A stretch of 32,336 bases of DNA from Peptococcaceae bacterium UBA7185 (GTDB lineage Bacteria; Bacillota; Peptococcia; Peptococcales; Peptococcaceae), in NCBI GenBank assembly GCA_002491065.1, contig DKVF01000059.1, positions 1 to 32,336 on the forward strand. Reading direction: 5' to 3'. This document shows, one piece after another, positions 22,190 through 31,771 of the stretch. The notes beneath the pieces were generated by a model. It had not been told where the DNA came from, did not search any database, and saw only the letters and a list, made by a program, of their open reading frames with translations. Made by a program: the position numbers and the translations under genes. Position 1 is the first letter of the stretch. Every line of letters starts with the position of its first letter.

Positions 22190-22759
22190 ATGTCAGAAGC
22201 AGAAGAACAACTACGAACCTGGATTAAAGAGGTAGAGCAATACCACCTGCCGCTTTGGGAAGAGTTACCGGATATAGAGTTGTATATGGACCAAGTCATT
22301 ACACTGATTGAGCGCTATTTGGCGCCGCTGGTGGGACAGACTGACAATAAGGTGATCACCTCTGCCATGATTAACAACTACGTAAAACTGAATATTATGC
22401 CCAAACCTAATAAAAAACGCTATGAACGGCTGCATATGGCCTATCTTATCGTCATTACTATTCTCAAACAGGTGCTTCTCATCCCTGAGATTAAAAATGG
22501 CATTTTTTTGCAGTCCAGACATTGTTCTCTGGCGCAAGCCTACGACTTGTTTTGTCAAGAGCAGGAAAATGCTTTACATACCATGGCTTCCAAATATCTG
22601 ACTGACTCTGCCATAGAGCCCGCCGTGATGGACTATCCGGTAAACCTGAATACATTGGGACTGCACATGGCCTGCACTTCCTTTGCCAGCAAAATTTTTA
22701 CAGAAAAAATTATCATTTTGCGCATGGAGGAACAAAATCATTTAGAGCAAAAAAATTGA
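22190..22759 (+). CDS. DUF1836 domain protein
   Basis: This 189-residue protein matches DUF1836, a Bacillota family of unknown function. Hallmarks are VITSAMINNYVKLNIMPKP followed by KRYERLHMAYLIVITILKQVL (residues about 55-95), a MerR-like winged-helix pattern that suggests DNA binding. GAAGGG lies before the ATG. It is followed by degV after 13 nt, a pairing common in this phylum. The palindrome overlapping its promoter may be its own operator, which is an inference. Confidence 0.85.
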   Translation: MSEAEEQLRTWIKEVEQYHLPLWEELPDIELYMDQVITLIERYLAPLVGQTDNKVITSAMINNYVKLNIMPKPNKKRYERLHMAYLIVITILKQVLLIPEIKNGIFLQSRHCSLAQAYDLFCQEQENALHTMASKYLTDSAIEPAVMDYPVNLNTLGLHMACTSFASKIFTEKIIILRMEEQNHLEQKN

Positions 22760-22772
22760 AGAAGGTGTTTAT

Positions 22773-23636
22773 ATGTCTACCGATAAAATTGCAATTCTTA
22801 TCGACTCCGGTACCGACGTACCGCCAGCCTATATTCAGCAGTATCATATGTTTGTTGCGCCGCTGCGCATCATCTTCAATGAAGGAGAATACAATGACGG
22901 CATTGATCTCACTGCATCCCAGCTGTATCAGCGATTACCCCGTGAAGTGCCCAAAACGTCTCTGCCCAGCGCAGAGCTGGTATTACAGATCATTGAGCAA
23001 ATCCGCTCCGAAGGATACAACAAAGTATTGGCAGTCACCATCTCCAGCGGTCTCAGTGGAACCTATAACATGCTGAACCTCTTGGCAGACAACATTCGCG
23101 ATTTGGATATTTATGTTTATGATACAAAAAATATCGCCATAGGCAGCGGTTTCTCCGCTATCCAGGCAGCAAAATATATTGAGCAGGGCATGGACTGGAA
23201 AACATTAAAATATACAATGGAAGCGGAGACTACGAAATCCAAGGTATTTTATTGTCTGGACACTTTGGAATATCTGCAAAAAGGCGGCCGCATTGGTTTG
23301 GTCACCGCTATGCTGGGCACTGCGCTAAATCTCAAGCCTATCATTTCCTGCAATACAGAAGGTGTTTATTATACTGTAGCTAAAGTGCGGGGCAGACAGC
23401 AATCCTTGAAAAAAGTGCTGGATATGGCTGTACAATTTGCCGACAACTCTAAAAAATACAACGTCGCTTTAATCGGCAGCGGCTTGCCCGGCTTGAATGA
23501 CGCCGCCTCCATTCGCGACCAGGTACTGCAAAAACTGCCGTTCCGCGATACCTTAATTGAAGGAGAATTGGGCTGCTGTCTGGGCGTTCACGTAGGCCCT
23601 GGGTTAGTAGGCGTTGGCGTTCAAATTCTAGATTAG
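22773..23636 (+). CDS. DegV family fatty-acid-binding protein
   Basis: This 287-residue protein is a DegV protein. These bind a fatty acid and, as FakB, present it to the kinase FakA for phosphorylation. The lipid-head contacts are T62-S63 (KTSLPS) and SSGLSGTYN (91-99). The LIDSGTDV N-terminus, YLQKGGRIG and the C-terminal HVGPGLVGVGV are characteristic. No fakA gene is in the window. AGAAGGTG precedes the ATG; the gene is co-transcribed with DUF1836. A terminator follows at 23717-23757. Confidence 0.93.
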   Translation: MSTDKIAILIDSGTDVPPAYIQQYHMFVAPLRIIFNEGEYNDGIDLTASQLYQRLPREVPKTSLPSAELVLQIIEQIRSEGYNKVLAVTISSGLSGTYNMLNLLADNIRDLDIYVYDTKNIAIGSGFSAIQAAKYIEQGMDWKTLKYTMEAETTKSKVFYCLDTLEYLQKGGRIGLVTAMLGTALNLKPIISCNTEGVYYTVAKVRGRQQSLKKVLDMAVQFADNSKKYNVALIGSGLPGLNDAASIRDQVLQKLPFRDTLIEGELGCCLGVHVGPGLVGVGVQILD

Positions 23637-23716
23637 CTTTCCTGACAGGCGATAACACAACGCCCAGCATCTTTATCAATAAGCCAAACATTACAAATAA
23701 AAACAACAAACTTTTG

Positions 23717-23757
23717 AAAAAAGCAGTAAGTCGGAAAAAGACCTGCTGCTTTTTTTG
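23717..23757 (+). terminator. Terminator of the DUF1836-degV operon
   Basis: AAAAAAGCAG (23717-23726) pairs with CTGCTTTTTT (23746-23755), with GTC/GAC inside, followed by T. Strong and clear. Confidence 0.88.
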
Positions 23758-23846
23758 TTCTGTCACACCAACCCGCAATTCTTTGATAGAATATTTTGAG
23801 CATGCTTCCAAATAAGAACTGTGCTGATATTTCCCTACATCTTATC

Positions 23847-23875
23847 TTGACATCCAATAAGTAAAGTGATATATT
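23847..23875 (+). promoter_or_regulatory. SigA promoter of the DUF3796-like/XRE pair
   Basis: A perfect TTGACA (23847-23852), 17 bp and TATATT (23870-23875). The spacer and -10 lie inside the left arm of the inverted repeat at 23859-23909. Confidence 0.8.
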
Positions 23876-23909
23876 TATCACATTAAGAGCGAAATATATC
23901 ACTTTACTT
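23859..23909. promoter_or_regulatory. Inverted repeat with 18-bp arms over the promoter
   Basis: Perfect 18-bp arms (23859-23876 and 23892-23909) with a 15-bp spacer. A smaller palindrome GTGATA-4-TATCAC (23866-23881) covers the -10, and a third half site TATCAC is at 23897-23902. The right arm ends next to the ribosome binding site. A likely operator of the small XRE regulator encoded downstream. Confidence 0.7.
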
Positions 23910-23922
23910 GGGAGGACTTTTT

Positions 23923-24282
23923 ATGCTGCACAAACTTAACTACCTGGGTTTCTTATCTCTTTTAGCACTCATCGCAGTGTTAGGGTGGACAACTGGAAAC
24001 ACTGGCTTGTATGGTTTTCTGGGATTTGCCTACTATTTTCGCTATTTCCGGGTTATTCCCGATGAATTATTCCTGCTCACTGTCCAAAAATCCGCGACAT
24101 TGGCTTTTATGGCAGAAATGATTCTCCTTGTGCCTTTTATGTTTGCCTCTTCCTGCCTTTATGACACTGCCCAGGCCATTCCCACTGCCTTTGGACTAAG
24201 CTTTGCAGCTGCCGTCTTCACTTTCACCGCTGCGCTTATCATTTTAGAATGGAAGGAGCAAAAGGGCTCAGAAAATGATTAA
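23923..24282 (+). CDS. Small membrane protein, DUF3796-like
   Basis: This 119-residue protein has hydrophobic segments at about 7-20, 28-40, 58-75 and 90-108 and a charged tail. The pattern KLNYLGFLSLLALIAVLG, FLGFAYYFRYF and PDELF resembles the uncharacterised DUF3796 family. Such proteins often pair with a small XRE regulator, as here. GGGAGGA precedes the ATG at 23923; a TTG 15 nt upstream lies in the repeat arm and is less likely. It overlaps the XRE gene by 8 nt. Function is unknown. Confidence 0.75.
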   Translation: MLHKLNYLGFLSLLALIAVLGWTTGNTGLYGFLGFAYYFRYFRVIPDELFLLTVQKSATLAFMAEMILLVPFMFASSCLYDTAQAIPTAFGLSFAAAVFTFTAALIILEWKEQKGSEND

Positions 24283-24472
24283 AAACCGCATAAAAGAATA
24301 TCGGGCAAAAAACAATATGAAACAAGAGGAACTGGCCAAATTGGTAGGTGTCCGCAGAGAAACCATCGGAAATCTTGAAAAGGGAAAATATAATCCTTCC
24401 TTGGTTTTGGCATGGAATATCGCCAAGATATTCGGCGTTCCTATTGAAGAAATCTTTACTGTTGAGAAATAG
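24275..24472 (+). CDS. Small XRE family transcriptional regulator
   Basis: This 65-residue protein is just a helix-turn-helix domain of the Cro/CI type (YozG-like). The recognition region is ELAKLVGVRRETIGNLEKGKYNPSL (residues 19-43), with VPIEEIF closing the fold. No oligomerisation domain is present, so it probably binds as a dimer through the helix bundle. It overlaps the upstream membrane gene by 8 nt and is thus coupled to it. The inverted repeat over the promoter is the likely target. Confidence 0.92.
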   Translation: MIKNRIKEYRAKNNMKQEELAKLVGVRRETIGNLEKGKYNPSLVLAWNIAKIFGVPIEEIFTVEK

Positions 24473-24581
24473 AGGAAAAAGAGAAAATTACAACTCCCCC
24501 CTGTGCTACGCTTTGTTACATAGAGGGGCAGAACACAACCGATTCTACATTGCACATTTACATTAGATTTTTCATTGTCTA

Positions 24582-24616
24582 ACCGGCGGCTTTCAGTTAC
24601 AAAGCCACCGGTTTTT
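24582..24616 (+). terminator. Terminator after the XRE gene
   Basis: ACCGG-C-GGCTTT pairs with AAAGCC-A-CCGGT (one mismatch) around a 7-nt loop, followed by TTTT. It lies about 110 nt past the XRE stop and 8 bp before the convergent addA stop. Nothing else is seen in that gap. Confidence 0.88.
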
Positions 24617-24623
24617 AATATGC

Positions 24624-27600
24624 CTATACCGGTACGATAATGCCCAGCGATACCAAATAAAAGTAGCATTCCTTCACCGGTTCTCCCAATATCTGCTCCA
24701 CTGCATAACGATACAACTGAATCTGTCCACCATAGCGCTCCAAAATGAGATGGGTTTGTTTTTTTCCCACGTGGTCGCTCTTGTAATCCACCAATACCCA
24801 ACCGTCTTCTTCTCGCCACAGACAGTCAATGACGCCCTGCACCAGAACGTTTTTGCTGCCTTCCGGCAGAGATTCTTCCAGAGCATGGCTATCCAGCGCC
24901 ACGATAAAGGGCAATTCCCGATATCTTTCCTCGTCCTTCGCCGCTAAGAAACGCTGTCCTAACGGCCCTTGGAAAAAATCCAAAATGCCCTGCAGGGGCA
25001 AACCATCGGCAGCACCGGCGGCGATAAATTTTTCCGTCTCCAGCTCTTTGAGCAGACCTTCTAGATAAACCGCATCAATTTGCGCTGTCAAATCTACTTT
25101 ATTCAAAATTAAATGCAGCAATGTCCCTTTTTCTGCCGAGGTCAGACCCTCTTTGGCGATCATCGCCCCCGGTCGACTGTCAAAACTAAATTGCAGTGAC
25201 TCTCCCGCTGTGTGGGGATTAAACCTCTGCTTCAATTCGGTCACAGAGGACTGGGCCTTTACTGTGCATAGCGCCGGTTGGGGATACTGCCAATCCAGCT
25301 GCTGTGCAATGGCCTGACGCCACTTTCCTGAAGTAGGAAAGGCTTTTCCCGCTTCTATATGTTCACACAGAGGTGCTACCAGCTGTTCCTCCCGTTCCTG
25401 GAGCATGACGGTACCCGTCGGCACATATTGCACCTGCCACAGAGGCTCCTTGAGCTCCATGGGCAGCAGCCAATCCAAATAGCATCGGGCGTCCTTTCCC
25501 GTCATCTGGCTGCGCTTTTCCGGCTCCCCACAGCTGCCGATGAGATACAACCGCTCTCTGGCTCGCGTCATGGCCACATAGAGAATGCGTTTTTCTTCCT
25601 GCAGCAGGGTCTCCCGTTTTTTTTGGGCGATAACCTGCTGTGCAATGGTGCGGTATTTGATTTGCAGTTCTTCATCTACCACGGAAAAGGCCAAGCCATA
25701 GTTTCTGTCCAGCAGAAATTCCTGCTGGGTGTCCTGGAAATTGAAGCACCGGCCCATTCCTCCCAAAAATACAATGGGAAACTCCAACCCTTTGCTCTTA
25801 TGAATGCTCATAATCCGCACCACATTTTCATTGTCGCTTAAAATTCGCGCCGGCTCCAAATCAGCTTGATTTTCTTCCAGCTGCTCTAAAAATCGCAGAA
25901 AAAGAAAGACACCTTTGAAGCTGGTCTTTTCATAGGCGCGGGCTCGCTCATAAAGGGCACGCAGATTAGCCTGCCGCTGAACGCCCTCCCGCAGCGCGCC
26001 TACATATTCATAAAAACCGGTGTCCTTATAAAGCTGCCAGATCAGTTTACTTAAATCCAGCTGCCGCGCCAAACTGCGCCAGCGTTCCAGCCGTTCCAAG
26101 AAAGCCCTTGCTTTGCACTGCAAATCTGGCGCAATCTGCGGTGACTCACTCTCCTGGGCGCCCTGCTCCAGACAATGATAAAAATAACCTCTGGGCGCCA
26201 ACAATCGCAGCTGAGCCAATTCTTCCTCATCAAAATGAAAGAAGGGCGCTTTCAGCACCGCCAACAGCGGCAAATCCTGTAACGGATTGTCAATAATATG
26301 CAACACAGACAGGATTATCTGAATTTCCCATGCGGAAAAATAACCGTCACCTGTATCTACCACTGCGGGAATGCCCGCCTCTTTTAAAATACGGGCGTAA
26401 ACGGCGCCTACCGTCTTGGGCGCCCGTAGCAGCACTACCATGTCCCGCCAAGTCACCCTCCGGTATTGCTGCATCCGTTTGTCATAAACCAGCGCCTTTT
26501 CCTGCATCAGGTGCTGCATTTGCTGACAGAGCAGGAGCCCTTCCTCCTCCATGGCAGAAAGAGGCTGTTCCGCATCCTCCTCTGCATCTTCCTCAGGTTT
26601 GGTAAGCACCAGCAGCTGAATTTGTTCAGGGATGTCCCCCTGCCCCTCTAAAGGAGCGGGATAGTCGGCTCCGTACACCAGCGCCGCCTGCTCGTCATAT
26701 AACAAATCACCGTTTTCGCCGGTCATCAGTTCTACAAATACAGCATTGACACCGTCCACAATATTGCGGCGGCAGCGAAAATTGCGGTTCAAATCCAAAC
26801 GCTGCTTCTGTGCCTGTCCCTCAGGGGAAAAGCTCTGATATTTTTCTGAAAACAGCTGGGGATTAGCCATGCGGAAGCCATAGATACTCTGCTTGACATC
26901 ACCCACCATGAAAAGATTTTCTTCCCGGCTCACGCCCTGCAAAATTGCTTCCTGCAGATCATTCACATCCTGGTATTCGTCCACCATCACTTCATAATAT
27001 TGCCGCTTCAACTCCATCGCCAGTTCACTGAGCTCCACACCCTCCGCTGTCTCTTCATACAGCAGTTGGAAGCAAAAATGCTCCATATCGTGAAAATCCA
27101 TGATGCCTTTCTCTGCTTTTTTCTGTTGAAAACGCTCTGAAAGCTGCAGCGTCAGCTCCACCAACAGCCGATACACCCATTTCTGACCAGCTATCTCTTG
27201 GAGCTGTTCCTCTCTTGAGCGACTGAAATAGCCCTCCTTCAAACCTTCTATCAATTTTTTTGCGCCATCGCGACAACTTACCACCTGTGCTTTGGTTTCC
27301 TCATCATAGGTACCCTTTTTCGTGCGCGGCAAGCTTTCAAATTTTCTGCTCCCGAGCTTCTCCGCCAGCGCATCCCAGCCTTCTGCCAGCGCCGCCAACA
27401 GCTCACAGCTCCAGTTATACTCCTGCTCGATATGAAAGAAATATTTTTGCAGCCCCTCGTCGGTGCCAGCCAGCTGAATAGCCTGCATGAGCAAATATTT
27501 CGCTCCGCGCAGCTGCCGCGCCACATCCGGCGCCGCCAAAGCAAACCAGTCCGTCAAGGACGTAGTCTCCAGTTGTTTCAGCCAGTGCTGCGGTCTGGCC

Positions 27601-28154
27601 ATGCTCTGCGACATCTCATAAAGCTCCAGCAATACCGCCCGCAGCTGTTCATCCTCTCGCCCACCGTAGCAGTCCACCAGAGCGATAAATTCTGTCTGTC
27701 TTTCCTCCCTGCTGTAATATTCCTCCAACAAATCGTCCAACGTTTCCCCCAAAAGCAATTGGTTTTCCGTCTCATCGGCAATTTTCATCTGGGGGTCTAA
27801 GCCCAGGCGGAAAAAATTCTGCCGCACCAAATCCAGACAAAAAGAATGTAGAGTGGTAATCTGCGCTTTGGAAAGCAATAAGCTCTGCCGATACAAATGC
27901 TCTGACATAGGATTTTCCAAAAGCTGCTTTTGAATCGCCGCGCCGATGCGCTCCTTCATCTCGGCAGCGGCGGCATTGGTAAAGGTCACCACCAGCAGCC
28001 TATCCAAGTCCACCGGATGGACTATATCGCTGATGATCTGAATAATCCGCTCCACCAGCACCGCTGTCTTTCCCGAACCTGCTGCCGCAGCCACCAGCAG
28101 GCTTTTTCCCCGCAGTTCAATGGCTTGCTGCTGTTCTTTCGTCCATGTTGGCAT
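24624..28154 (-). CDS. addA: ATP-dependent helicase/nuclease subunit A (AddA)
   Basis: This 1176-residue protein is the AddA subunit of AddAB, which resects DNA double-strand breaks up to a Chi site and prepares the 3' tail for RecA. The N-terminal UvrD-type helicase has Walker A AAGSGKTA (25-31) and the DEYQD box; SIHKSKGLEFPIVF is motif V and YVAMTRARERLYL motif VI. The C-terminal RecB-like nuclease has D1110 (GVIDCLW), D1123 and K1125 (VDYKSD). GGGAG lies about 9 nt before the ATG. The gene overlaps the end of addB by 38 nt, giving coupled translation. Full length for the family. Confidence 0.97.
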   Translation of the reverse strand: MPTWTKEQQQAIELRGKSLLVAAAAGSGKTAVLVERIIQIISDIVHPVDLDRLLVVTFTNAAAAEMKERIGAAIQKQLLENPMSEHLYRQSLLLSKAQITTLHSFCLDLVRQNFFRLGLDPQMKIADETENQLLLGETLDDLLEEYYSREERQTEFIALVDCYGGREDEQLRAVLLELYEMSQSMARPQHWLKQLETTSLTDWFALAAPDVARQLRGAKYLLMQAIQLAGTDEGLQKYFFHIEQEYNWSCELLAALAEGWDALAEKLGSRKFESLPRTKKGTYDEETKAQVVSCRDGAKKLIEGLKEGYFSRSREEQLQEIAGQKWVYRLLVELTLQLSERFQQKKAEKGIMDFHDMEHFCFQLLYEETAEGVELSELAMELKRQYYEVMVDEYQDVNDLQEAILQGVSREENLFMVGDVKQSIYGFRMANPQLFSEKYQSFSPEGQAQKQRLDLNRNFRCRRNIVDGVNAVFVELMTGENGDLLYDEQAALVYGADYPAPLEGQGDIPEQIQLLVLTKPEEDAEEDAEQPLSAMEEEGLLLCQQMQHLMQEKALVYDKRMQQYRRVTWRDMVVLLRAPKTVGAVYARILKEAGIPAVVDTGDGYFSAWEIQIILSVLHIIDNPLQDLPLLAVLKAPFFHFDEEELAQLRLLAPRGYFYHCLEQGAQESESPQIAPDLQCKARAFLERLERWRSLARQLDLSKLIWQLYKDTGFYEYVGALREGVQRQANLRALYERARAYEKTSFKGVFLFLRFLEQLEENQADLEPARILSDNENVVRIMSIHKSKGLEFPIVFLGGMGRCFNFQDTQQEFLLDRNYGLAFSVVDEELQIKYRTIAQQVIAQKKRETLLQEEKRILYVAMTRARERLYLIGSCGEPEKRSQMTGKDARCYLDWLLPMELKEPLWQVQYVPTGTVMLQEREEQLVAPLCEHIEAGKAFPTSGKWRQAIAQQLDWQYPQPALCTVKAQSSVTELKQRFNPHTAGESLQFSFDSRPGAMIAKEGLTSAEKGTLLHLILNKVDLTAQIDAVYLEGLLKELETEKFIAAGAADGLPLQGILDFFQGPLGQRFLAAKDEERYRELPFIVALDSHALEESLPEGSKNVLVQGVIDCLWREEDGWVLVDYKSDHVGKKQTHLILERYGGQIQLYRYAVEQILGEPVKECYFYLVSLGIIVPV

Positions 28155-31100
28155 CTTTTTTCTCCCCCTTCTCCTGTTCTAAACGGGCCCAGATTTCATC
28201 CCGCTCCAACAACGGCAATTCCTCCCAATAGGCACTTTCGTTCACCGTTTGAATCTGACAAATAGTCTGATATCCACAATATTGACAGCCTGTAAACTGT
28301 CCTATGCGGCAGGGCCGCACTGCGATATCACCCTGATGAATCTGCTGACCCAGCTGGACAATGATTTGCTTCGTATGCTGCAGCAATAATTCCAGCTGTT
28401 CCCGGGTCACCACAGTATTGTTGCGCTTTCCGAACAGCGCCAGCGGATCCTCCAGTTGGGCAAAAGCCTCTGCATCCTCCATATAGGGCGCTGCATCCTT
28501 CAGCAGAGATAACGGCAGCAACGTGCTGCTGCCCGTAGTCAAATCCCGCTGCGCCAGTTTCAGCGCTTTCATATCTGCCACCAGTAATCCCTGGGCTTTC
28601 ACCTCTTTGTCATGCAGCTCCTTGGCTTTCTCCACACTTAACGGCCCGTCGGCACTGAGGACACTGCTGCGGAAGAAATAATAGAGCACGCCTGCCGGTA
28701 ATACCCTTTCCCCCTGGGGCAACAATCGCTCATAATACTGCAGGGCAACCTGCAGATAGCTCAACAACTGAATTTTCAGGCCATAATAAATATCCGTCAG
28801 GCGAAGCCCTTGGCTTCCCGTCTTGAAATCAATCACCCGCAGATAATGGATGCCATCCTCCTCTGCCTGCTCAATTCTGTCAATTCTCCCCTGCAAAAGG
28901 AGACTGCTACCATCCTTAAGCGTGAGCCTCCACGCAGGCAGCTTACTCTGGGCCATCCCAAAATCTGCCTCCAACGCGATGGGCACAAAATCCCCTCTCC
29001 GCCCGTGCTCCAGCAGCATCAGAGCCGAGCGCTCCAAGGTCTTTTGCAAACGGCGGCGCAGATAGCGGTATCTCCCTGTGCTGAGCAAAATTTCATTCTG
29101 CATCTCAGGCGCCAGCTGCTCCACAATCATAGCCATGATGTCCTTTACCTGCCCAGAGTCCAGTCCCTGCCAGCTAATCTGCCGCTCCAGCAGATAATTG
29201 CTGAAGCGCTCGATAGCCGCATGATAAAACTGCCCCACATCTACAGCTTCCATCTGATAAAACTGCCGCTCCTTCAGACGCAGACCGTAGGTGAGAAAAT
29301 AATTATAAGGACATAGCCGGTATTTTTCCAGTGCCGACACGCTCAGCCGCAGCGGCTCCCCATAAATTTCCGTGCTGTGCAGCGTGCGCGCTGCCAGCTG
29401 TTCCTCATGCTTCAGGCTGTCGCATACGCTGTCAAACAGCGCCGTGGGATGATCAACAAACCAATTGTAAAGCTCCGCCCAGATCTCCTGCGTTTCTTCG
29501 TTCTCCGGTTTGCGCAGATGGGCTCCCAAAAGCCCCATAGCCTTTTCCGAATGATTCAGATAGGGCAGCACCTCCTGCCCCTCTGCCGGAGGCCACTGCA
29601 CAGCTTCCTCCTGCAACAGAGGATACAGCCGGCGCAGTCTTTCCACAATACCTGAAGGACGCAGGGCCTTGCCATCCTCATCGCTCAGAGAGTAACTCAG
29701 AATCAATTCCTGGGAAGCTCGCGTCAGCGCCAGATAAATCAGCAACTGTTCCTCATAAAGCTGCTCGCCGCTGTCAAGCGACAACTGGATACCCATCTCC
29801 CGCAGCGCCTGTTTTTCCCCGTCGTTGAAAAAGCCGTCCTGGGTCACCTTGGCAGGAAAAACGCCTTCATTCAGTCCCAGCACGAAGGCCACCTGCAGCT
29901 TACAGCTGCGAGAGTGCGCTAAAGCGCCGATGAGCACCTGATCCAGACTGTTGGGCAAGAGTCCCAAGTCCAAATTGTCAAAGGCGCTCTGCAAAATCAC
30001 GGCAAACTCCCCGGCAGTCAGCAGCGTATCCTGCAATAACTGACTCATCTGGTCAAAAATCTGAATCACATGATCCCATATCTGTTGATGCAGCTGAATA
30101 CTTTCCAAAAGGCCATGATCATTGGCCTCCTGGCAAAGCCGGGACAACTGCTGGGGTACCACGTATTCATCCAGCAGCGTATAGATAGCTTGTATGAACC
30201 CATCCGCCGGTTGGGGCTGGGCCAACGCAAGCTGGAACCTGCGTAGCGGTCCGGCAATCTGTCTGCGCAAAGCGTTGAGCTGCTCCAGCAGTTCGCCATT
30301 CCCATTGCCGTACTGCCAGTCCTCTTCCCGATACCAGGCGCTGCCGCGAATACCATACTGCAGCACATAGTTTTCCAAGAGATCCAGCTCCTGCTGCCCA
30401 TAGGGTAGCAGTGCTGTTTTCAGAAAGCGGAACATCCCCTGATAGGACCAATTGTTCTTCAAAATATCAAAAGCTGCCAAAATCAGCTCTGTCAGCGGAT
30501 GTTGACGCATCGCTTCCTTGTGGTCCACAAAATAGGGAACCTCATAGTCCGTCAGCACCGTTTCCAGCAAAAGTTCATATTGATCTCCCCGCGTAAAAAT
30601 GCCAATCTCCCCATAACGATAACCCTGTTCGCGGCAAAGCTGGCGAATCAATCTGGCCGCAGCGTCCACTTCTGACATCCGGTTTTGTCCACAGAGAAGC
30701 CGCAAATGCTCTGGTTTTTCCTGCCATAGGGTATTCCCGATGGAAAAATAATGCTGCTCCAAAAATGCCAAATCAGCAGCCTGTTGCCAGCGCACCGGTC
30801 GCATGCACCGATCCTCCCGCTGCTCTACATTTCGCTCTGCCGCCATCTGCCTCAGCCGTGCTAGGGTTTTCCCTGTGCTGTAAAAGGCCGTTTGTCTGCC
30901 CAGTTCTGCATGCTCTGGATCCGCAGGCAACACGATATGCACATCGGTCTGCTGCATCAAAGCGCCCAATATGGCATACTCCTGGGGCGTAAAATCATAA
31001 AACTCGTCCACCCAAAACTCTACGTCCCTAAAAAGCTCCCGTTCCTCCAGTCTTTTCAGAAGAAGCTCCAGCACATCCTCACTGTCCAGATAATCCTGGA

Positions 31101-31635
31101 CCAAAAACGCTTCATATTGCAAATAAAGTCGGGACAGCTCCTCCAGCTTACAGGCAAAGGTTGTCTTGGGAAGCTGGCACTGGGCAACGGTGCGCTCCAA
31201 CTGTTCACTGCTGATTTGATAGCGCTTCAGCTCCTGCAGCATCTGCCCAATTTTCATTAAATATCCAGAGCGGTCCACCGAGCTGTTCAGAAATTCATAC
31301 TGTTCCTGGTGCTCCTGTAATAATCGCCGCAAAATCAAAAGCTTTCCCAAATCGTCCAAGTGCTGATAAGCCAGGCCGCCAGTCTGCTGCATCACCGTGC
31401 GCGCCAAACGCTGAAAGCTGAGAATCTCCAAGGTCAACACGCCGGACAGACCGTAGGCGTTGATGAGCTCATACTGATAAGTAAAGGTTCCCTGCTCCGG
31501 TACCATAAGAATGATTTTTTTTCGCGGCTGTTTCCGCAATGTATCTGCCACTGTGCCCATGACGTAGCTGCTTTTTCCGCTGCCCGCCGGACCGAGAATA
31601 AATTGTACCGTCAAAAGCATCCCCTCCTCTGTCAT
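28117..31635 (-). CDS. addB: ATP-dependent helicase/deoxyribonuclease subunit B (AddB)
   Basis: This 1172-residue protein is AddB, the partner of AddA that recognises Chi. Walker A is GPAGSGKSS (15-23). The helicase-like core is mostly inactive in this family. The C-terminal nuclease has VIDFKTG. The Fe-S cluster that staples the nuclease is built from C775 (YRLCPYNYF) and C1117, C1120, C1126 (GCQYCGYQTIC), all intact. The ATG at 31635 has GTGAG upstream; an internal ATG at 31620 follows GAGGAGGGG closely and matches the usual N-terminus (LLTVQFILG), so the start could be 31620. An extended -10 promoter lies at 31656-31664. Confidence 0.95.
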   Translation of the reverse strand: MTEEGMLLTVQFILGPAGSGKSSYVMGTVADTLRKQPRKKIILMVPEQGTFTYQYELINAYGLSGVLTLEILSFQRLARTVMQQTGGLAYQHLDDLGKLLILRRLLQEHQEQYEFLNSSVDRSGYLMKIGQMLQELKRYQISSEQLERTVAQCQLPKTTFACKLEELSRLYLQYEAFLVQDYLDSEDVLELLLKRLEERELFRDVEFWVDEFYDFTPQEYAILGALMQQTDVHIVLPADPEHAELGRQTAFYSTGKTLARLRQMAAERNVEQREDRCMRPVRWQQAADLAFLEQHYFSIGNTLWQEKPEHLRLLCGQNRMSEVDAAARLIRQLCREQGYRYGEIGIFTRGDQYELLLETVLTDYEVPYFVDHKEAMRQHPLTELILAAFDILKNNWSYQGMFRFLKTALLPYGQQELDLLENYVLQYGIRGSAWYREEDWQYGNGNGELLEQLNALRRQIAGPLRRFQLALAQPQPADGFIQAIYTLLDEYVVPQQLSRLCQEANDHGLLESIQLHQQIWDHVIQIFDQMSQLLQDTLLTAGEFAVILQSAFDNLDLGLLPNSLDQVLIGALAHSRSCKLQVAFVLGLNEGVFPAKVTQDGFFNDGEKQALREMGIQLSLDSGEQLYEEQLLIYLALTRASQELILSYSLSDEDGKALRPSGIVERLRRLYPLLQEEAVQWPPAEGQEVLPYLNHSEKAMGLLGAHLRKPENEETQEIWAELYNWFVDHPTALFDSVCDSLKHEEQLAARTLHSTEIYGEPLRLSVSALEKYRLCPYNYFLTYGLRLKERQFYQMEAVDVGQFYHAAIERFSNYLLERQISWQGLDSGQVKDIMAMIVEQLAPEMQNEILLSTGRYRYLRRRLQKTLERSALMLLEHGRRGDFVPIALEADFGMAQSKLPAWRLTLKDGSSLLLQGRIDRIEQAEEDGIHYLRVIDFKTGSQGLRLTDIYYGLKIQLLSYLQVALQYYERLLPQGERVLPAGVLYYFFRSSVLSADGPLSVEKAKELHDKEVKAQGLLVADMKALKLAQRDLTTGSSTLLPLSLLKDAAPYMEDAEAFAQLEDPLALFGKRNNTVVTREQLELLLQHTKQIIVQLGQQIHQGDIAVRPCRIGQFTGCQYCGYQTICQIQTVNESAYWEELPLLERDEIWARLEQEKGEKKDANMDERTAASH

Positions 31636-31655
31636 AAATACTCACTTTATGCACT

Positions 31656-31664
31656 ATTATAGCA
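31656..31664 (-). promoter_or_regulatory. Extended -10 promoter of addBA
   Basis: On the minus strand TGC-TATAAT (31664-31656). The -35 region 17 bp upstream is poor, as is usual with an extended -10. The leader would be very short (about 15 nt). Confidence 0.6.
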
Positions 31665-31711
31665 TGTCCTGTTTTTTTGCGATACGTTTTTCAAAAAATT
31701 CCAGCAATACA

Positions 31712-31740
31712 TTGAAATTATTTCCAATATATGGTATTCT
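31712..31740 (+). promoter_or_regulatory. SigA promoter of comM/yifB
   Basis: TTGAAA (31712-31717), 17 bp, TATTCT (31735-31740), preceded by TGG (extended -10). The ATG is 31 bp downstream. It is divergent to the addBA promoter. Confidence 0.7.
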
Positions 31741-31771
31741 AATAAAAATCGCGTCGCATGGAGGTTTTATT

